A stretch of DNA of 64,000 bases from Rhynochetos jubatus. Taxonomy: Eukaryota; Chordata; Aves; Eurypygiformes; Rhynochetidae. A program made the position numbers and the translations under genes. Shown here one piece after another: positions 12,901 to 26,251 of the stretch (position 1 is its first letter; each line of letters begins with the position of its first letter). Below the pieces are notes generated by a model that made no database searches, had not been told where the DNA came from, and saw nothing but the letters and a program-made list of their open reading frames with translations. The stretch is from the NCBI GenBank assembly GCA_027574665.1, contig CM050651.1, positions 4,961,501 through 5,025,500 of the forward strand, read 5' to 3'.

Positions 12901-15900
12901 AAGGGCAGAAAAAGCTTGGGAAGTAACAGGAAAAGAAATATAGAAAAATCTCCATAAACATTGGAGAAATCTGGCAAAGATTTACTGTGATGTGATATTT
13001 CATCTGAACCTGAACATGCAATCTGCAGAAATAGCAAATCCACTGCAATCGCTAGGGAACAAGGAGAAAACTAGTTTTCACCCTCCACACATACATACAC
13101 ATAAACTTCTCTGAAGGAACAATTTTTGAAGTCATTCAGACTTTTTCCCACACACCTTCCCAGTATGCTCGTTTGGACGTTTGTCCTGTAAAGGCTGAAG
13201 AGCAGAAACCCTATACATTTCACTCTGTGAATATTAATTGCCATTTACATGCAGTCTTAACTTACTAAAGAACCACCTTTAGTAACCCAACTAAATACTC
13301 AAGAGAGTGCACGGTGACATAAAAAGGGTTCTTCTGCAAGTTGACTGATTAGAAGCGTGGCTCTAAGTGCATGAAATTGCAAGAAATTGTTCATGTAATC
13401 TGAAAGTGGCAAACACAGGCTCCTAGTACTTTTTATGGAGGGAGGGGGGGATTCTTCTCTTCTAGCACACTCATTTAATGTTATTAGCATAAGTGAAAAA
13501 GACAGTTTTGGTTAAAAAAAAAGAAAAGGTTGACTTAAAAATAAAGATCATACTAGTCTGTTCAAACCAAATCTGGACACTTTGGCAAAGCTGGGAGGAC
13601 TTGGATCTGTGTTTGTATTTAATCTCATATGAGCCAGCCACAACATTTGAATACAGATTCATATCCGAATTATAACAGCCTTGGAGGTTATTCAGATGGA
13701 ACGGTCTGGCTTGAAACTATGGTTAGTTTTCAAATGGTACAAAATTTGCTGTGAATTGGGACTTTTCCATGGCTGTGAGACAATAAGTGCTACTTCTTGG
13801 GATGCTATGTGTTTTTTTTTTTTTAAAGCTTCTCTTTCCCAGAAAGCTTAATATATATGCATAAGAAAATGTGCAGTGCTTATCACTGGATTGGAATTTG
13901 GTTTATAAAGAACCATTACTTGGATCTGTGCCTTCATTTCTGTCACACATTCAGGAATTATGTCAAGGTAGGAAATTTATCTCTCTAGGATATAATAAAA
14001 CACGTTACATTCTGAATTTCATAGGCAAAAGGTAAGCTGTACATGTAATTATGGACACATGGTTACAATATCTGTCTTGATCTACAAAGACACACCATAA
14101 GAGCATTTTGGTTTATATTATATGCACTGTCAAAAGTTCATACTGGAGTAGGTGTACGGATAGCCTTCTCCATTTCTTAGAACCAGATGCCTGCCCTGCA
14201 CACTCTCTTTCTGCATAGGTGGAGGTCCAGGGCAGGTGCCTTTCCTCCTTCCTGTGGTGCCTATATGCTTGAGGTCCCATGCACTGGAGTTTGTGGTGCT
14301 GGGAGAAGCACAAGACGTCCAACACAGCCAGTATGCATAATGAATCCTATGAGGCTCAAGCAAGAAAAAGAGCAGTTTTGATGCAGCTGTTGCTAATCAA
14401 AATATCCATCACTGAAATACTTTGCTGCCATTTTTTTTTTTTTTTAATGGAAGGGAGCTACAATTAGAAAACTGCACAGATACCTCTTCGTAAGTCATCT
14501 CTTCTCATGACTAAACCCTTATTCTGTAGATTGTTGGTCTCTGTGAGATCCGAGAAGGATGCTCAGCCTCTCAGACCCATCCACAGTGGTGATATCAGCC
14601 CTTCCAAGATCACAGATGTAGGAACAAAGATGAGTTTGGAAAGGGGCGCACACTGCTGTCTCAGAAAACTGCCCAGAAAGTTTTTAAAACTTTTTTTTTT
14701 AGTAAACATTTGTCAAAACACATTAACATGAAAACATAGAAACTACTGGTCTGTTGCAATTCAGATGTCTTCTTCCGAGATGGCTTTTCTATACTGGAAC
14801 TTAATTCTATAGTTCTACAGAACTTTTTTCTCATTAGTGTATGTTTTGTGATCTTGTGTGTGACACAGAAGACATTAACCATCTCCACAAGACCAAAGGA
14901 AGAAAGGGAGCCCAGCAGAATTGTTCCTCAGTTACTCTCTGCACATTGCAATTAGTAGGGTCGTTTTTCTGTAGGGAACCAGTGTTGCAAAGCAGGCCCT
15001 TAGCTGTGGTTACAGCCCTATGACTGCAGACTACACACCCCACTCACACGCAGGAACTCATGCCACACCCTCTGGCAACAAGTCATTTCAGGTGGTACCT
15101 TTTGGAGGAAATGAATAGTACTGAGCTGAAAAAACATTTTTTTTCCACAAAAACCATCTGAGCCTAGAAGTGCTGACTCGACTCCAAATGCAAAACCTAA
15201 TTCCTCCATTTAATTGAGTGGCTCTTGAGATCACACAGCCAATCCTATAATGCACCCACTGCAGTCATCTTTTCTTATTTCCCCTTCACCTGTGGGCCTG
15301 AATATCAGCCATGGCTGGGGTCTCTTCCATAAAAGCTAAGGAGGTATCGGTGGACAAGAAATTCTCGAGCAATTTACTCCAAACACTCATGTTTTCTTAA
15401 CTGATGACTCTGATTTTAAAGACACTGCTTGCTTGCTTCCCCAAACCTCAGAGGCAAGCAGGAGCAGAAAGAGAGGAGTCCTAGCATGGGAGACAGAAAG
15501 CCCACTACAGGGAATGTTTCTAAACCAACTCAGAACTGAGAAAGAGTATGTTAAGCATACCACATGCTTATGCTTAAAGATGATTTGACACCCACAGTTT
15601 GTGTCTTAGCCAAAGAAATGGAAATATGCGAGTTCATCTTTGAATAAGGACAAGCCAGGAGAGTGCCTCGGCTAAGCTTATTTAAAATAAAAAAGGTACA
15701 AGTATATAAGCTCATCAGTTTTTACATGGGTTTTCTGTGCTCTGGGTTCTTCAGCATCCTTATCTATTTTATTTTTTTTTTTAAAACAAAGCTTTTCAGA
15801 CCATGTGTAGCTGAAATCTTTCTATTAATCTGAATCAATTAGATTTAAAAAGAGAGGATGGACTCCTTATATAAAGAGGTTTAGCATTATCACACTGACG

Positions 15901-18900
15901 ATGGACTGATGCATGGGGTTTCAGCTGCATTACCCAAATGTAGTGCCTGGCTCATGGATTTTCAGATCTCTCTGAAGGACAACAAAGAAATAGGAAAGAA
16001 GGGGATTTGCTTCATCTGAAATGAATGCAAATGGCATCTCCATTCTTTTCATTCACAGCAATCTGTCACCTTTTCGTTTCCGTTTCACACAAAAAACAGA
16101 AGATAATAGGGAAATAGTAATGGTATAAGTGGACGGAGTCTGCCCATTAAAATGTTTACCATTCCAGCATGGTGCCTGCAGATGCAATAAAATTGAAACT
16201 GGAAAGGTGTTAGAATTGCTGCCGGTTTCTATTCATTTGAATGGCAGCAACCCAGAACTGTTTTATGGTTTCATGTAGAGGGTCAATCCATTATCTTTTT
16301 TTCTTCCTGGGATCAAATAGCATTTTTGTGAGGATTAGGTCTCTGTGGCACGCTGAAGTGGAACCAATGTGCAGAGGTTTGAATGCTGAACCTATTTCAA
16401 AATTGAACCGCTTTACAAATAGTGAGTTGACTTAGAAATTGAACTTTAAAATATTAAATGGTTTTTTAAAGTTCAAAACTCAGAGATTCTCCTTAAAAAT
16501 GATTATGTATAAACCCATCTACCATCCAGAAAAGTCACAAACATAAATACTATGAGCACTGGAACAAACTGAAGTAGCTAAATATTAAGCATGTTTTTCC
16601 CCCATTTTCTGTCTATATGGTAAAAAATGTATAACGTAGGAATCAAAGGACTCTGTGGAATTTTTGGGGTGGGAGACAAAGAAGAGAGTTAAAGAAGTTT
16701 AAAAATTATATTATGTAAAGTAACTATACACTCTGCTTATCAATGGCAAGGATTTGAAGCAAAAGACTTGGAAAATGTACTAGGTATATCCACTAAACCC
16801 AGAAAAATACAGTACCGGATAACTATATACTTTTTAATGTAAAGGTGCATTTTGTTTGTTTGAAGAGAGGAATTTCTTCATCAAAGTTTAGCAATTAGGA
16901 ATATAATCAAAGAAGCAAAAGCATGTAACAAAGTAATGTTGATACATGATCACTTCAGATTTACAGAAGAATGCAAACGCATATTTCCTACTCAAGAAGT
17001 AAACACAGACAGCAATGCTGGAAAAGTTTGCAGCAGACAACCTGAAGACTTTCAAGAAAAGAAGAGTAAGCTGCCTCAGAAATATTCTTTTGAATCTTCA
17101 TTTCTAACCTAGCTATTCTAACTCCTGCTCTGGAAACTGCCACACAGCAAAATCATGATGTGTATTATCACTGCTACCTGGAAATCAAAAGGACTCCATA
17201 GGAATGCACGGGTCTACACACAACTTCCAACATAAGAACCTTAACATAATCAAGCATCAATTGATAATTAGTTGATGAAATACTGATTGAACATCAGACA
17301 ATTAATTGTTCTGGATTCACAAATCAAGTGGATCTGCTTCAGCACCTGACCACAGAACAGGCTTACATCAGTGTCCAACACAATCCATAGTCTGAGAATT
17401 TTCCATAGCATAGCTTAGCTATAGCCTAAAAGACGATTTGTAAGAACAGGTCTGTTACAACTTTTATATGCTGAGTTATTTTTCTGCAGTAAGAGGGAAT
17501 ACAAAGACCACCAATGGATACACAATCTTTTTTAACAGACTGATCTGAGCACCGAGAGTTTGTGAAAAATAGATACACAGAGTGATCTTTATGGTGCGTC
17601 AACAGAGAATGTGATGATGAGACAGAAAAAGGTGCAGAGTCTATACAGACATATATACGATTATGAACTGCTGTAAGAGAGGCAACCAGACGCAGAACAA
17701 GAAAGCCAGTCTTTTTAAAAAATTCAATGTCAATATTTATAAATCTCTATTTCTTCATATTTTAATTCTTAAACTTCTAAACCTAAATTCCAAGTAAAGG
17801 CTGCATTCTCTTTTGTACACCAGTATCTTTAAACCAGGAAAAAAGCATCTTAGTATTTCTAGCACAGAAAGTTAGGAGACAACTGCAGCTGGTAACAAGT
17901 GCTCCCAATTTCTAACTGAGGGAGCATTTCCCCGTCAGGAACTCACCAACAAAAAAGGATTCTTAATTAATTTCTAACATTTTCTTGTTTCCAAGGGTCC
18001 CAGTGAGGCCCAGCTAGCACAACAAACGAGTGTGGCACTTTGCTCAAGTGTTTGGCACTTTTAAATAAATGCAACTTCAGCACTGGTAAGTGTGGAATCA
18101 ACATTTTCATCCTCCTTGCTGCTGGAGCAGAAGAGACTGAAAGCATTCACTGTTTAGATCATTAGCGGGGCCCAAGAAGCTAGCTCCAGAGTATGGAAGA
18201 CTTACGTAAAAACAGTGAAAGACACATGCTTTCAAGAGCTGGCAAAAAATCATTTCAACCACATTCAATCAATTCTGGCAAAATTCTTTCAGTGTTATTT
18301 TGAATATCATAAATCCAATTTATAGAGCAAGATCTGAACAACATAAATACTCTGGAAAATGCAGTTCTGCAGTTCGGTAAAGCAATGAAATAGAAGATAC
18401 AGTATATGTCTATTTGTCTTCGTCTTGGACATTGCCTGTGTCTTTCTAGTGACTGATTCTAATCATCCAAAGATAGTGGTCAGGTGTTAGAGTGAACCCA
18501 CCTTAGAAGCTGCCCTTTTACAGTCACAGGGAACATAATGCTATTTTTATTAACCACGAACAAAGACAACTGGTACTTAATAGTGTACTAACTATAGTTA
18601 TAAAAGATAAAATGATAGATCTTTGTGTTGTTTTCAAATTTGTTCATGAGATGTGACCTACTTTTATTGACGTGTCACTCCTTTTTATTAACGTGTGCAA
18701 TTTATTAAAGCTGAGTTACAGCAGCACTTAGCCAAAGTTTAATATCCTCAGAAGAAGTAAAATCAGAAAACAAAGAACCTTTCTTTATACACAAAAAGCA
18801 AGATAATGCAGCGGAATGTCGATGAATGTTAGGTATTTTCCTCTTTGTATTTAAAGATACATTGAGTACTGTATGCACTGCCCAACTGTGCAAAGAGTAT

Positions 18901-21900
18901 AGGAACAAATGAGATACATCAGTATGTGAAGGCTGAGCTGCTTGCTTTGCTGCAAAGACAGACATATCCATTCATCTAATGAGGTTTGTTTTCTAAGAAG
19001 AAAAATAAGTATGTAACTCAGCAGAGCAAGTTCACTAATCTGATGTTCAATAAAGACAAATTCTGAACATCTGGAGCAACAACTTTGACCAAGTTTCCAT
19101 CACCAGTGTCAAATACAGGAATTTAATTCAAAATTTTCTAATTAGGCACCAACTCAGCAGGCTATCAAGATGTGTCTTATGAACCATATCACTAAATAGA
19201 ACACAAAACATCACTGCTCGCCCATCAAAAAAAACAAGCTGTCATAATTACCAAAGACATATTTTTTGAAGAATTTTTTAGAAATGCTGTTAGCATCAGC
19301 AGGCGGATTAATTCGACTAAGTATCACACATCTTCACAGCAAACCTTGCGCACACAAACACAGATGAAGCTAATAAAACACCAGAGAGATTACTTTCATG
19401 TATTTGCTTTGTTTAACTGAACTTCGGAAGTATAAAACCAAGAGGAAGAGAGAAGGTCTCCGCATTACAATCCCTAGGCAAATTGCCACTGACCACTGGC
19501 AGTACATCATTAGTTGTGATAAGCAAAAAGAATGCACCTCGGTGAACCAACTCAAATAATAAGGACTCTTTGCCAACTGTTAAGCTTTTCGAAACACTTT
19601 GTTTTCCTCAGTTTCTTTCCCTGGAAAGGAAAAATGTTTTACTGACATCTAGTATTTTATAAAAGATTAAGACTCTGAAGTCTTAATATATTCAATTTTG
19701 AATTTATATCTTGTAGGGGCTTTTCTTAATCTATGCATCATGAAATGTATCAGACACAGAGGAATTACAGTGTACACTGTACTTTGAACACCTCTTTCAG
19801 TAACTCATAATTTGTTGATGGTGCTCTAATACCCCAGGCTTTAGGAGACAATTAGGCTTGACTTTGTGCTCTATAGGTGGGCAAAACTCCTAGAGAAATT
19901 TGCTTCAGTTCAGCCTCCTAGACAGAACTGACTTACTGCTGATAAAAGGCATGAAGGCAATGAATTGTGAGCTTTATTTGTTCAGCTTTCTTAGAAGAAA
20001 GAAAAAGTATGACTGTTTTCCATAGTTGTATTAGATGAATGAATACCCTAAATACCATAAACAGAAAGAAAACCTAGATAAGAAGAGAACAGTGTTAGTA
20101 AAGAACAAATTTAATAATGCCTAGATCATAGTTTTTAAAACGGACATTATAAGGTGATTATTAACCATCTGATAACTGAGGTTCAAAAAACTGCATCCAG
20201 TAGGAGTTGTGAAAACAAGAAAAAACTCCTTTAAAATCTGGGCTTAACACACTGCTTTGAGAGAATGTAAAATGTGTTTGCATGGGATAACAGAAGATTG
20301 GACTCAAGAGCCATACTTAAGTGCTTAAAAGCAGATTTGAGAAAAAAAACATGAGGGAACTCTGATCTATCATTATTGGACCGGTAGTTATCCAATAAGC
20401 AGAAAAGCTTGCACCATGTCTTCATAAATAAATAGATGTGACAAATAAATACAGCCAGGTGGCTAAACCCATTCCGCTTTAAGTACTGCATCCCCAAAGT
20501 TCAGCTGATTAGCATTTATGAAAAGAAGATTTTTATCTCAGCAAGCTTTACATTTTTAAAAAAAGCAAGACCATAACACCAAAGCAAATTAATGCAGTGA
20601 GAACGAAGTGCAAACCTGCAGTAAATTCAGAGACAGTTCTGTCAGTGAGCACATCCTGAGCACGGTATCAGGTCTCGCATTAGAGATTTCCCTAAAAACT
20701 GGAAGGTAATTAACCAAAGGATATAAACAATCCTAAACCTAAACAACCTCTACACTTGCTAACAAATTGAAATTGAAAACCACAATCACAATCTATTCAG
20801 GGAATAAAAGAAAAAGCTTGCAGTAACCAACTGGCTAATTCCTTGCACTCATTCAACATCCCCCCATGATGCCGTGTCTCCTCCTTTGTGCTGCATATCC
20901 TGCACGTTCTCAAACCTGAAACCTTTCCTGGGGAATCAATGAAAATCTTCAGGCACAAGCATGTTTTTGACACTGCGCTAGAAATGGCCATTCTCATCTC
21001 TTCTGAAGAGCGTTATGGTATGGCCTGTCTCAACTAGACCTCCCACCTCCCCTAATCATATATACTCTCCTCTGGCAAAGTGCAAAGGAAAGCTATGGAG
21101 CACAAGACGCTGGTGCCTGTGTGAAGCAATTTAAAATGCCGTCAAGCTTGACCATCGTTTGGCAAATACAAAACGAAGTGATTCATTCTGGGTATCCTTC
21201 TCTATTTGCCAAGCAGACAGAAACAGCATCCAATAATTAATTGCAGCAAGCTACAAATAAATGATATCTAGTTCCTCTCAAGCCTTTTTCTTCCCTTTGC
21301 TACTTGGGTTTTCACCCTGCTCTCTTTCACTGTGTACCAGGTGAAGAGTATTATGGCCTTCCATTGTTTTGCATCTCTCCCACTGAAAGCATTGCCTTCT
21401 AATGGGCAAATTTATGTATCTAAAGGGCAGTTACATCATTACAAAATCTGGTTCTGGAGCATAGAACACCACAATCAATTTCTGCAATCATGTCTTAAGA
21501 AGATAACTGTTAAACAGAGAATATAATCTTGAATCCTATTCATATGAAAGGAAATCGTAAAAGCTAGAAGTGAAGTAGTATCCTCTAGTTGTATTTCTGT
21601 GGAGCACAATACTCACTGGTCAACCACCATAAAGGGGATCAGGAATTCTGACCCAAAGTATTCCAACAGGAAAGAATTGAAGTGAAAATATCCTTATACT
21701 GATCAAAAGCCTTTTGAGTGAGACTTGGACTGAATGTGTTCTCACCACATCCAATGCAAGGTATAGAAGAAAACCCTACAAACTCCTACAGAGTTGGGAG
21801 CAATTTGGATGAGCAGATAATCTAGAATCTACAGCAAATGTGAAACACTTTTTCAATCAACTGTGCTTGGTATCACATAAGCAAGTACGGGCCTGTAGAC

Positions 21901-22322
21901 CACATACTGTATATTCTTCTCTTTTTTCCTCCCCCACTTGGTGAGCCTCTGAAATGGCTCTCCAGACACCAGACTGCACTGTAATTTTGACTTCATAAGA
22001 AATTTACAGTTTCATATCTTTCCTAATGGGATTACCTGAATCATTTACATTTCAGGAAATAACTTGAGTATCAATCACTCTGACTCACACGTAAGAGCAC
22101 ACAGAAAGGATCGAGATGAATCTAAAAGTTGTTTTATTATTAGGAGTTCATTTTTAAAGATCTTGACATTTATTGGCTTGAAATCAGAGGCAGTATAAGA
22201 GACTGGTTGGCTGTGCAAAGTTTCATCTTTATTACATGAGACCTAGAAACAATTCTTCTGTTAGAATCATGCTTCTGTACGTCTCCTTAGCACTAGTTAA
22301 CCTGAATAAAGGTTCCATACAA
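9930..22322. other. Unique non-coding DNA, 12.4 kb
   Basis: No supported gene and no recognisable CR1 or LTR sequence across this stretch. There are many T- or A-runs (for example about 13811-13825 and 14432-14446) and scattered polypyrimidine-AG acceptor-like sites (10427-10445, 11838-11855) with no matching open exon of useful length. It reads as intron or intergenic DNA. Conserved non-coding elements may be present but cannot be recognised without alignment. Confidence 0.5.
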
Positions 22323-22356
22323 GTGTGTGCATGTGTACATTCGCGTACATGTGTGT
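22323..22356. repeat. Alternating purine-pyrimidine tract (Z-DNA candidate)
   Basis: Strict purine-pyrimidine alternation runs for 18 bases (GTGTGTGCATGTGTACAT). After a two-base break it resumes around a central CGCG and continues through GTACATGTGTGT. The right half is roughly an inverted copy of the left (ACATGTGT/ACACATGT arms around CGCG). Such tracts can adopt left-handed DNA under supercoiling; that is known chemistry, not shown here. Confidence 0.7.
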
Positions 22357-23461
22357 CTGATTTTAATTGTACTAGCATTTAGAGCATTTAAAAGTGACCT
22401 TTATTTTTGTACCTGAAAGCTGATACACTGATGTCACCAGGGGAAAATGGTACCACTTACAGGTAGCACTGCAGCAGTCACAACTTGTCAGAGACCACCT
22501 CTAGAAGGGAGTAGTCAGGTTTCACAAGCCATTCAGTTCTTACTTTCCTTGTTAGGCTAATGCATGTTTTGCATTATTATTATTTTTAAATATTAACGAC
22601 CTTCTGATCAGAAGGGAAACTCCCAAGAATGCCAAGATTCATATACAGCCACAATACGCCATTTGTCAACTCTGCTCAAAGCAACATGGAGTTAGTGTGT
22701 ACAACAAATCTTGGCTGGGAAGAAAACAGAGTCAGATCTACCAAATTCTGAATATTTGGATAACCAGGCAAAAAGCCAGTGTTTGCCCACTTCCATTTTT
22801 TCAAAGATCTGAAGTCTATAGTCTGTGTCCAATGTCTGTAAGCCAACAAGAATATTCTTGTTATTTCTTACATGAAACTGTATACAAGAAAAAGTGATTA
22901 ACAGCATTTTCAGATTTCGACCCTCATGTAATTATAGTTCTAAAACTGTACTTGTTGTCAACAGTTGCTACTATTACCAAAACCCAAAAGTTCTAGTTGC
23001 TTTCTACTCACAAGGAAAAAATTTCACCAGTCTGCAGAACACTGCCATAGGGCAAGATCATGCTATCGCATTCAGTACATTTCTATGAAGTCCAAATACA
23101 TCACTTGACTAAATGGATTACGACCGCACTTTCAACCCAGATTTTGCAAGTAATTGAAGAAGAAAGAGTAGATAAAGTTAGGCAGATATGAGCATATCCA
23201 TAGTTACAGGTAGAATTTTTCAGCAGTTACATTTGAAGGAGGTAAGTATGACAGAGGCTTAGGAAAAAGACAGTTCTTTACATGTGCAATGTTTGAAGAA
23301 AGTTGGGTAGGAGGACTTATTCAATCCACACTTATCTCTTATTTTCTATTTTACCATTCAGTACTTCCCTCTTTAGACATAAAAATGCTATGTAATTTGG
23401 CTAAAAGTTCTAAAGCTCTGTTACAGCAATATTTCCACCCAGCTTTCCAACATTTCTTTAT
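22357..23461. other. Unique non-coding DNA
   Basis: No gene or repeat recognised. Frames of 64-72 codons on both strands look random. Confidence 0.5.
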
Positions 23462-23902
23462 AATCACAGAATGGTTTGGGTTGGAAGGGACCTTAAAGAT
23501 CATCTAGTTCCAACCCCCCGTCATGGGCAGGGACACCCTCCACTGGACCAGGTTGCTCAAAGCCCCATCCAGCCTGGCCTTGAACACTTCCAGGGATGGG
23601 GCACCCACAGCTTCTCTGGGCAACCTGTCCCAGTGCCTCCCCACCCTCTCTGGGAAGAATTTCTTCCTGATATCCAATCTAAATCTCCCTGTTTTCAATT
23701 TAAACCCATTGCCCCTTGTCCTGTCACTACAGGCCCTTGAAAAAAGTCCCCCCCCCAGCTTCCTTGTAGGTCCCTTCAGGTACTGGAAGGCTGCAATAAG
23801 GTCTCCCTGGATCCTTCTCTTCTCCAGGCTGAATAAGCCCAACTATCTTAGCCTGTCCTCCATAGGAGAGGTGCTCCAGCCCTCTGATCATGATGGTCCA
23901 CA
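23462..23902 (-). mobile_element. CR1 LINE, 5'-truncated, minus orientation
   Basis: The plus strand begins with the complement of the CR1 3' terminus (AATCACAGAATGGTTTGGGT) and runs through the diagnostic TTGGAAGGGACCTTAAAGAT block. It stops after GGTGCTCCAGCCCTCTGATCA at the 5' truncation point. On the minus strand a 112-codon frame (23504-23842) encodes the carboxy-terminal part of the CR1 reverse-transcriptase protein, including the NGFKLK...[10 protein letters not shown] and [19 protein letters not shown] segments. The copy is about 440 bases of an element normally several kilobases long, so it cannot move by itself. It is relatively young by divergence. It lies 1.65 kb from a CR1 in the opposite orientation. 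Confidence 0.95.
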
Positions 23903-24361
23903 GCTAAGTAATTCCTTTGGTAATTTCTTACATAGTCTTCATTTACTAGATCACCTTTTTTTTTTTAAAGTGATGATACCTAGAGCTCCTAAACAAGATT
24001 TGGTCAAAGGCAATGGTGACTATCTATCAGCTAACAGCCTACAAACTGAGGTGCATACTAGCATCCAAGGGAAAAAATTAATTTATTTTGGAACAAAAAG
24101 CATTACAAATAAAGGAAAATGACAAATATTAAGCAGGAAAGTGAGCTTTAAATTTCATTTCATGATTAAATCATTTTAACGGAAGACTAAACCTAAATGT
24201 TTTACGAACATAATTTCTCATCTGTCTTCAGAAATTCTTCCAAGAGAATCACTCAAACACATTATGTATCAATCATACATGTGTATATGCACTGTGTTTA
24301 CCTATTTCTAAAAGCTTTCCCTGTCTGCACATTCATATACAACCACTAGGTTCTTCCTCAT
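23903..24361. other. Unique spacer between CR1 and LTR
   Basis: AT-rich DNA with a T10 run near 23957. A long plus-strand frame enters it from the antisense of the CR1 and has no meaning as a gene. Confidence 0.5.
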
Positions 24362-24779
24362 TATTGTAATTCAACCCCAGTCAGCAACTAAGCACCACAC
24401 AGCCCCTTGCTCACCTCCCTGTCCCCTAGTGAGATGGGGGAGAAAGTCAGAGGAAAAAATCCCTGTCAGTGATTGCACCTCGTGGCCAAGTCCCACGAAT
24501 TTATATAGTAAACATGATATTTTATGTCATGAAACGTCCCTTTGGTCAGTTTGGTCAGCTGTCCTGGCTGTATCTCCTTTCAGCTTCTTTTCTATAAAAA
24601 GATGGGAGGACAGGGGCTGTATCAGAAACTGAAAAACTCCTTAGTTTAATATAAACATTGCTTGGCAACAAGTAAAAACATCAGTATACTGCCAATTCTT
24701 CTCTGCACAAATCCAAAACATAGATAGCCTCACACTAGCTACTATGAAAAAATTAACTGTATCCCAGCCAAAACCAGCA
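24362..24779 (-). mobile_element. Solo LTR of an endogenous retrovirus, decayed
   Basis: The left end reads TGTAATTCAACCCCAGTCAG, a mutated form of the TGTTGTGGTTTAAC-type LTR end seen again at 51.6 and 57.2 kb. The right end reads CCAGCCAAAACCAGCA. Internal blocks typical of this avian LTR family follow in order (AACTAAGCACCACACAGCC, GAGATGGGGGAGA, TTTGGTCAGTTTGGTCAGC, CAAATCCAAAACATAG). The minus strand carries a TATA-like TACTATATAA (24501-24510), so I infer that transcription would run on the minus strand. No retroviral coding region adjoins it, so it is a solo LTR, left by recombination between two LTRs. No clear target-site repeat was found. Family and class are assigned from memory; ERVL-like is a guess. 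Confidence 0.8.
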
Positions 24780-25556
24780 AACCCATCAATCCCTCAAACA
24801 GGGTATTGTCCTATGAAAAGAACTGTGAAAGGTTTGATTGAGGGCATTTATGCAGTTTGAGGTCATGGCAACTTCGACATGAGAGTTTTGTTTAAAAGAA
24901 GCCAAAGCGGATGATGGAGATAGGTAGGTGGATAATGCAAAGTAGCAAAATAAATAAAGAAAAAAAAGAAAGGTAGAGTAATAGAAAAGTGAAAAGGAGA
25001 AAATAAAATGGAAATATTGAAACAGAGAACACTAGAAATGGGAAACATGTTTCTGATACAATAGAAGTAATAAATTAGAAGGATACCACAGAAAAGAATC
25101 AAGAGAATTGTACATAGCAGGAGAGGCTTGATACAATTTTCTAGAAAGAAACAAAGATCCATCCCTCTCACCACCATAAAAACAAGCTCAGTTCAGCATA
25201 GCTGGATGTTAGTCAGAAAACCAGTACTACAGTTTCAGTGGTACTCAAGGACGTTCTCATTGTATGAAATCATGTGATGGAAGACTTGGATTAGCACTTG
25301 CCTTTACAAGGACAGAATTAATATATTTACACCCAGTGTAATAATAGCTTTACAAAACTTATCCCTATAGTTTCTACGTTAGGGTTGGATTACACAGGAT
25401 GACTGAGAACTCAGCTTTGTCACCATTAGAGTAAGATTCCCTGTGCACCAAATAACTTACTGAGATCTATAATTCAGTATTATCACAGATCTCCACAATG
25501 AACAAGATTTTATGTTGAAGAACAGGGAAAATGTAGGAAAGCATAATAATTTTTTT
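24780..25556. other. Unique spacer
   Basis: A-rich stretch with GAAA-type purine runs on the plus strand at about 24950-25040. The minus-strand 104-codon frame at 24863-25177 is a by-product of that composition (very rich in Phe, Leu and Ile). No gene is supported. Confidence 0.5.
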
Positions 25557-26251
25557 GGGAGCAGCCCAGAGGAGAAGGACTTGGGAGTACTGGTGGATGA
25601 AAAGCTGGACATGAGCTGGCAGTGTGCGCTACTGTCCAGAAAGCCAACCGGATTCTGGGCTGTATTGAGAGAAGCATGGCCAGCAGGATGAGGGAGGGGA
25701 TTCTCCCCCTCTACTCTGCTCTCATGAGACCCCACCTGCCATTCTGCATCCAGCTCTGGAGCCCTCAGCATAAGAAAGATATAGACCAGTAGGAGCGAGA
25801 ACAGAGGAGGCCACCAAGATGCTCAGAGGGCTGGAGCACCTCTGCTATGGGGACAGGCTGAGAGAGCTGGGCTTGGTCAGCCTGAAGAAAAGACAACTCC
25901 CTCCAGGGAGACCTTATAGCACCTTCCAGTGCCTGAAGGGACCTACAAGAAAGATGGGTGGGGACTTTTTACAAGGGCCTGTAGCAACAGGACAAGGGAT
26001 AATGGGTTTAAACTGAAAGTGGGGAAATTTAGATTAGATATCAGGAAGAAATTCTTCACAGAGAGGGTGGTGAAGCATTGGAACAGGTTTCCCAAAGAAG
26101 CTGTGGTTGCCCCATCCCTGGAAGTGTTCAAGGCCAGGCTGGATGAGGCTTTGAGCAACCTGGTCCAGTGGAGGGTGTCCCTGCCCATGACAGGGCGTTG
26201 GAACTAGATGGTCTTTAAGGTCCCTTCCAACCCAACCCATTCTATGATAAC
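25557..26251 (+). mobile_element. CR1 LINE, 5'-truncated, plus orientation
   Basis: Sense CR1 runs from the GAGAAGGACTTGGGAGT block to the 3' terminus CCAACCCATTCTATGATAA. It covers the end of the reverse-transcriptase frame and the 3' UTR. The coding frame survives in pieces. One frame (25819-26016) holds RGLEHLCYGDRLRELGLVSL. After a frameshift at the short G-rich site near 25955-25972 the rest continues in another frame (to 26207) through [10 protein letters not shown] and [18 protein letters not shown]. The variant ACCAGTAGGAGCGAGAACAG (about 25785-25805) is identical in the CR1 at 59.8 kb, which suggests a common source subfamily. It is dead as a mobile element. Confidence 0.95.

Noticed and set aside
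23523-24122. 199-codon plus-strand frame, the longest in the window
   Set aside because: It is the antisense of a CR1 element extended into unique DNA; the meaningful frame is on the minus strand.
24863-25177. 104-codon minus-strand hydrophobic frame that resembles a membrane protein
   Set aside because: The Phe/Ile/Leu richness follows directly from A- and GAAA-rich plus-strand DNA; no splice sites or start context.
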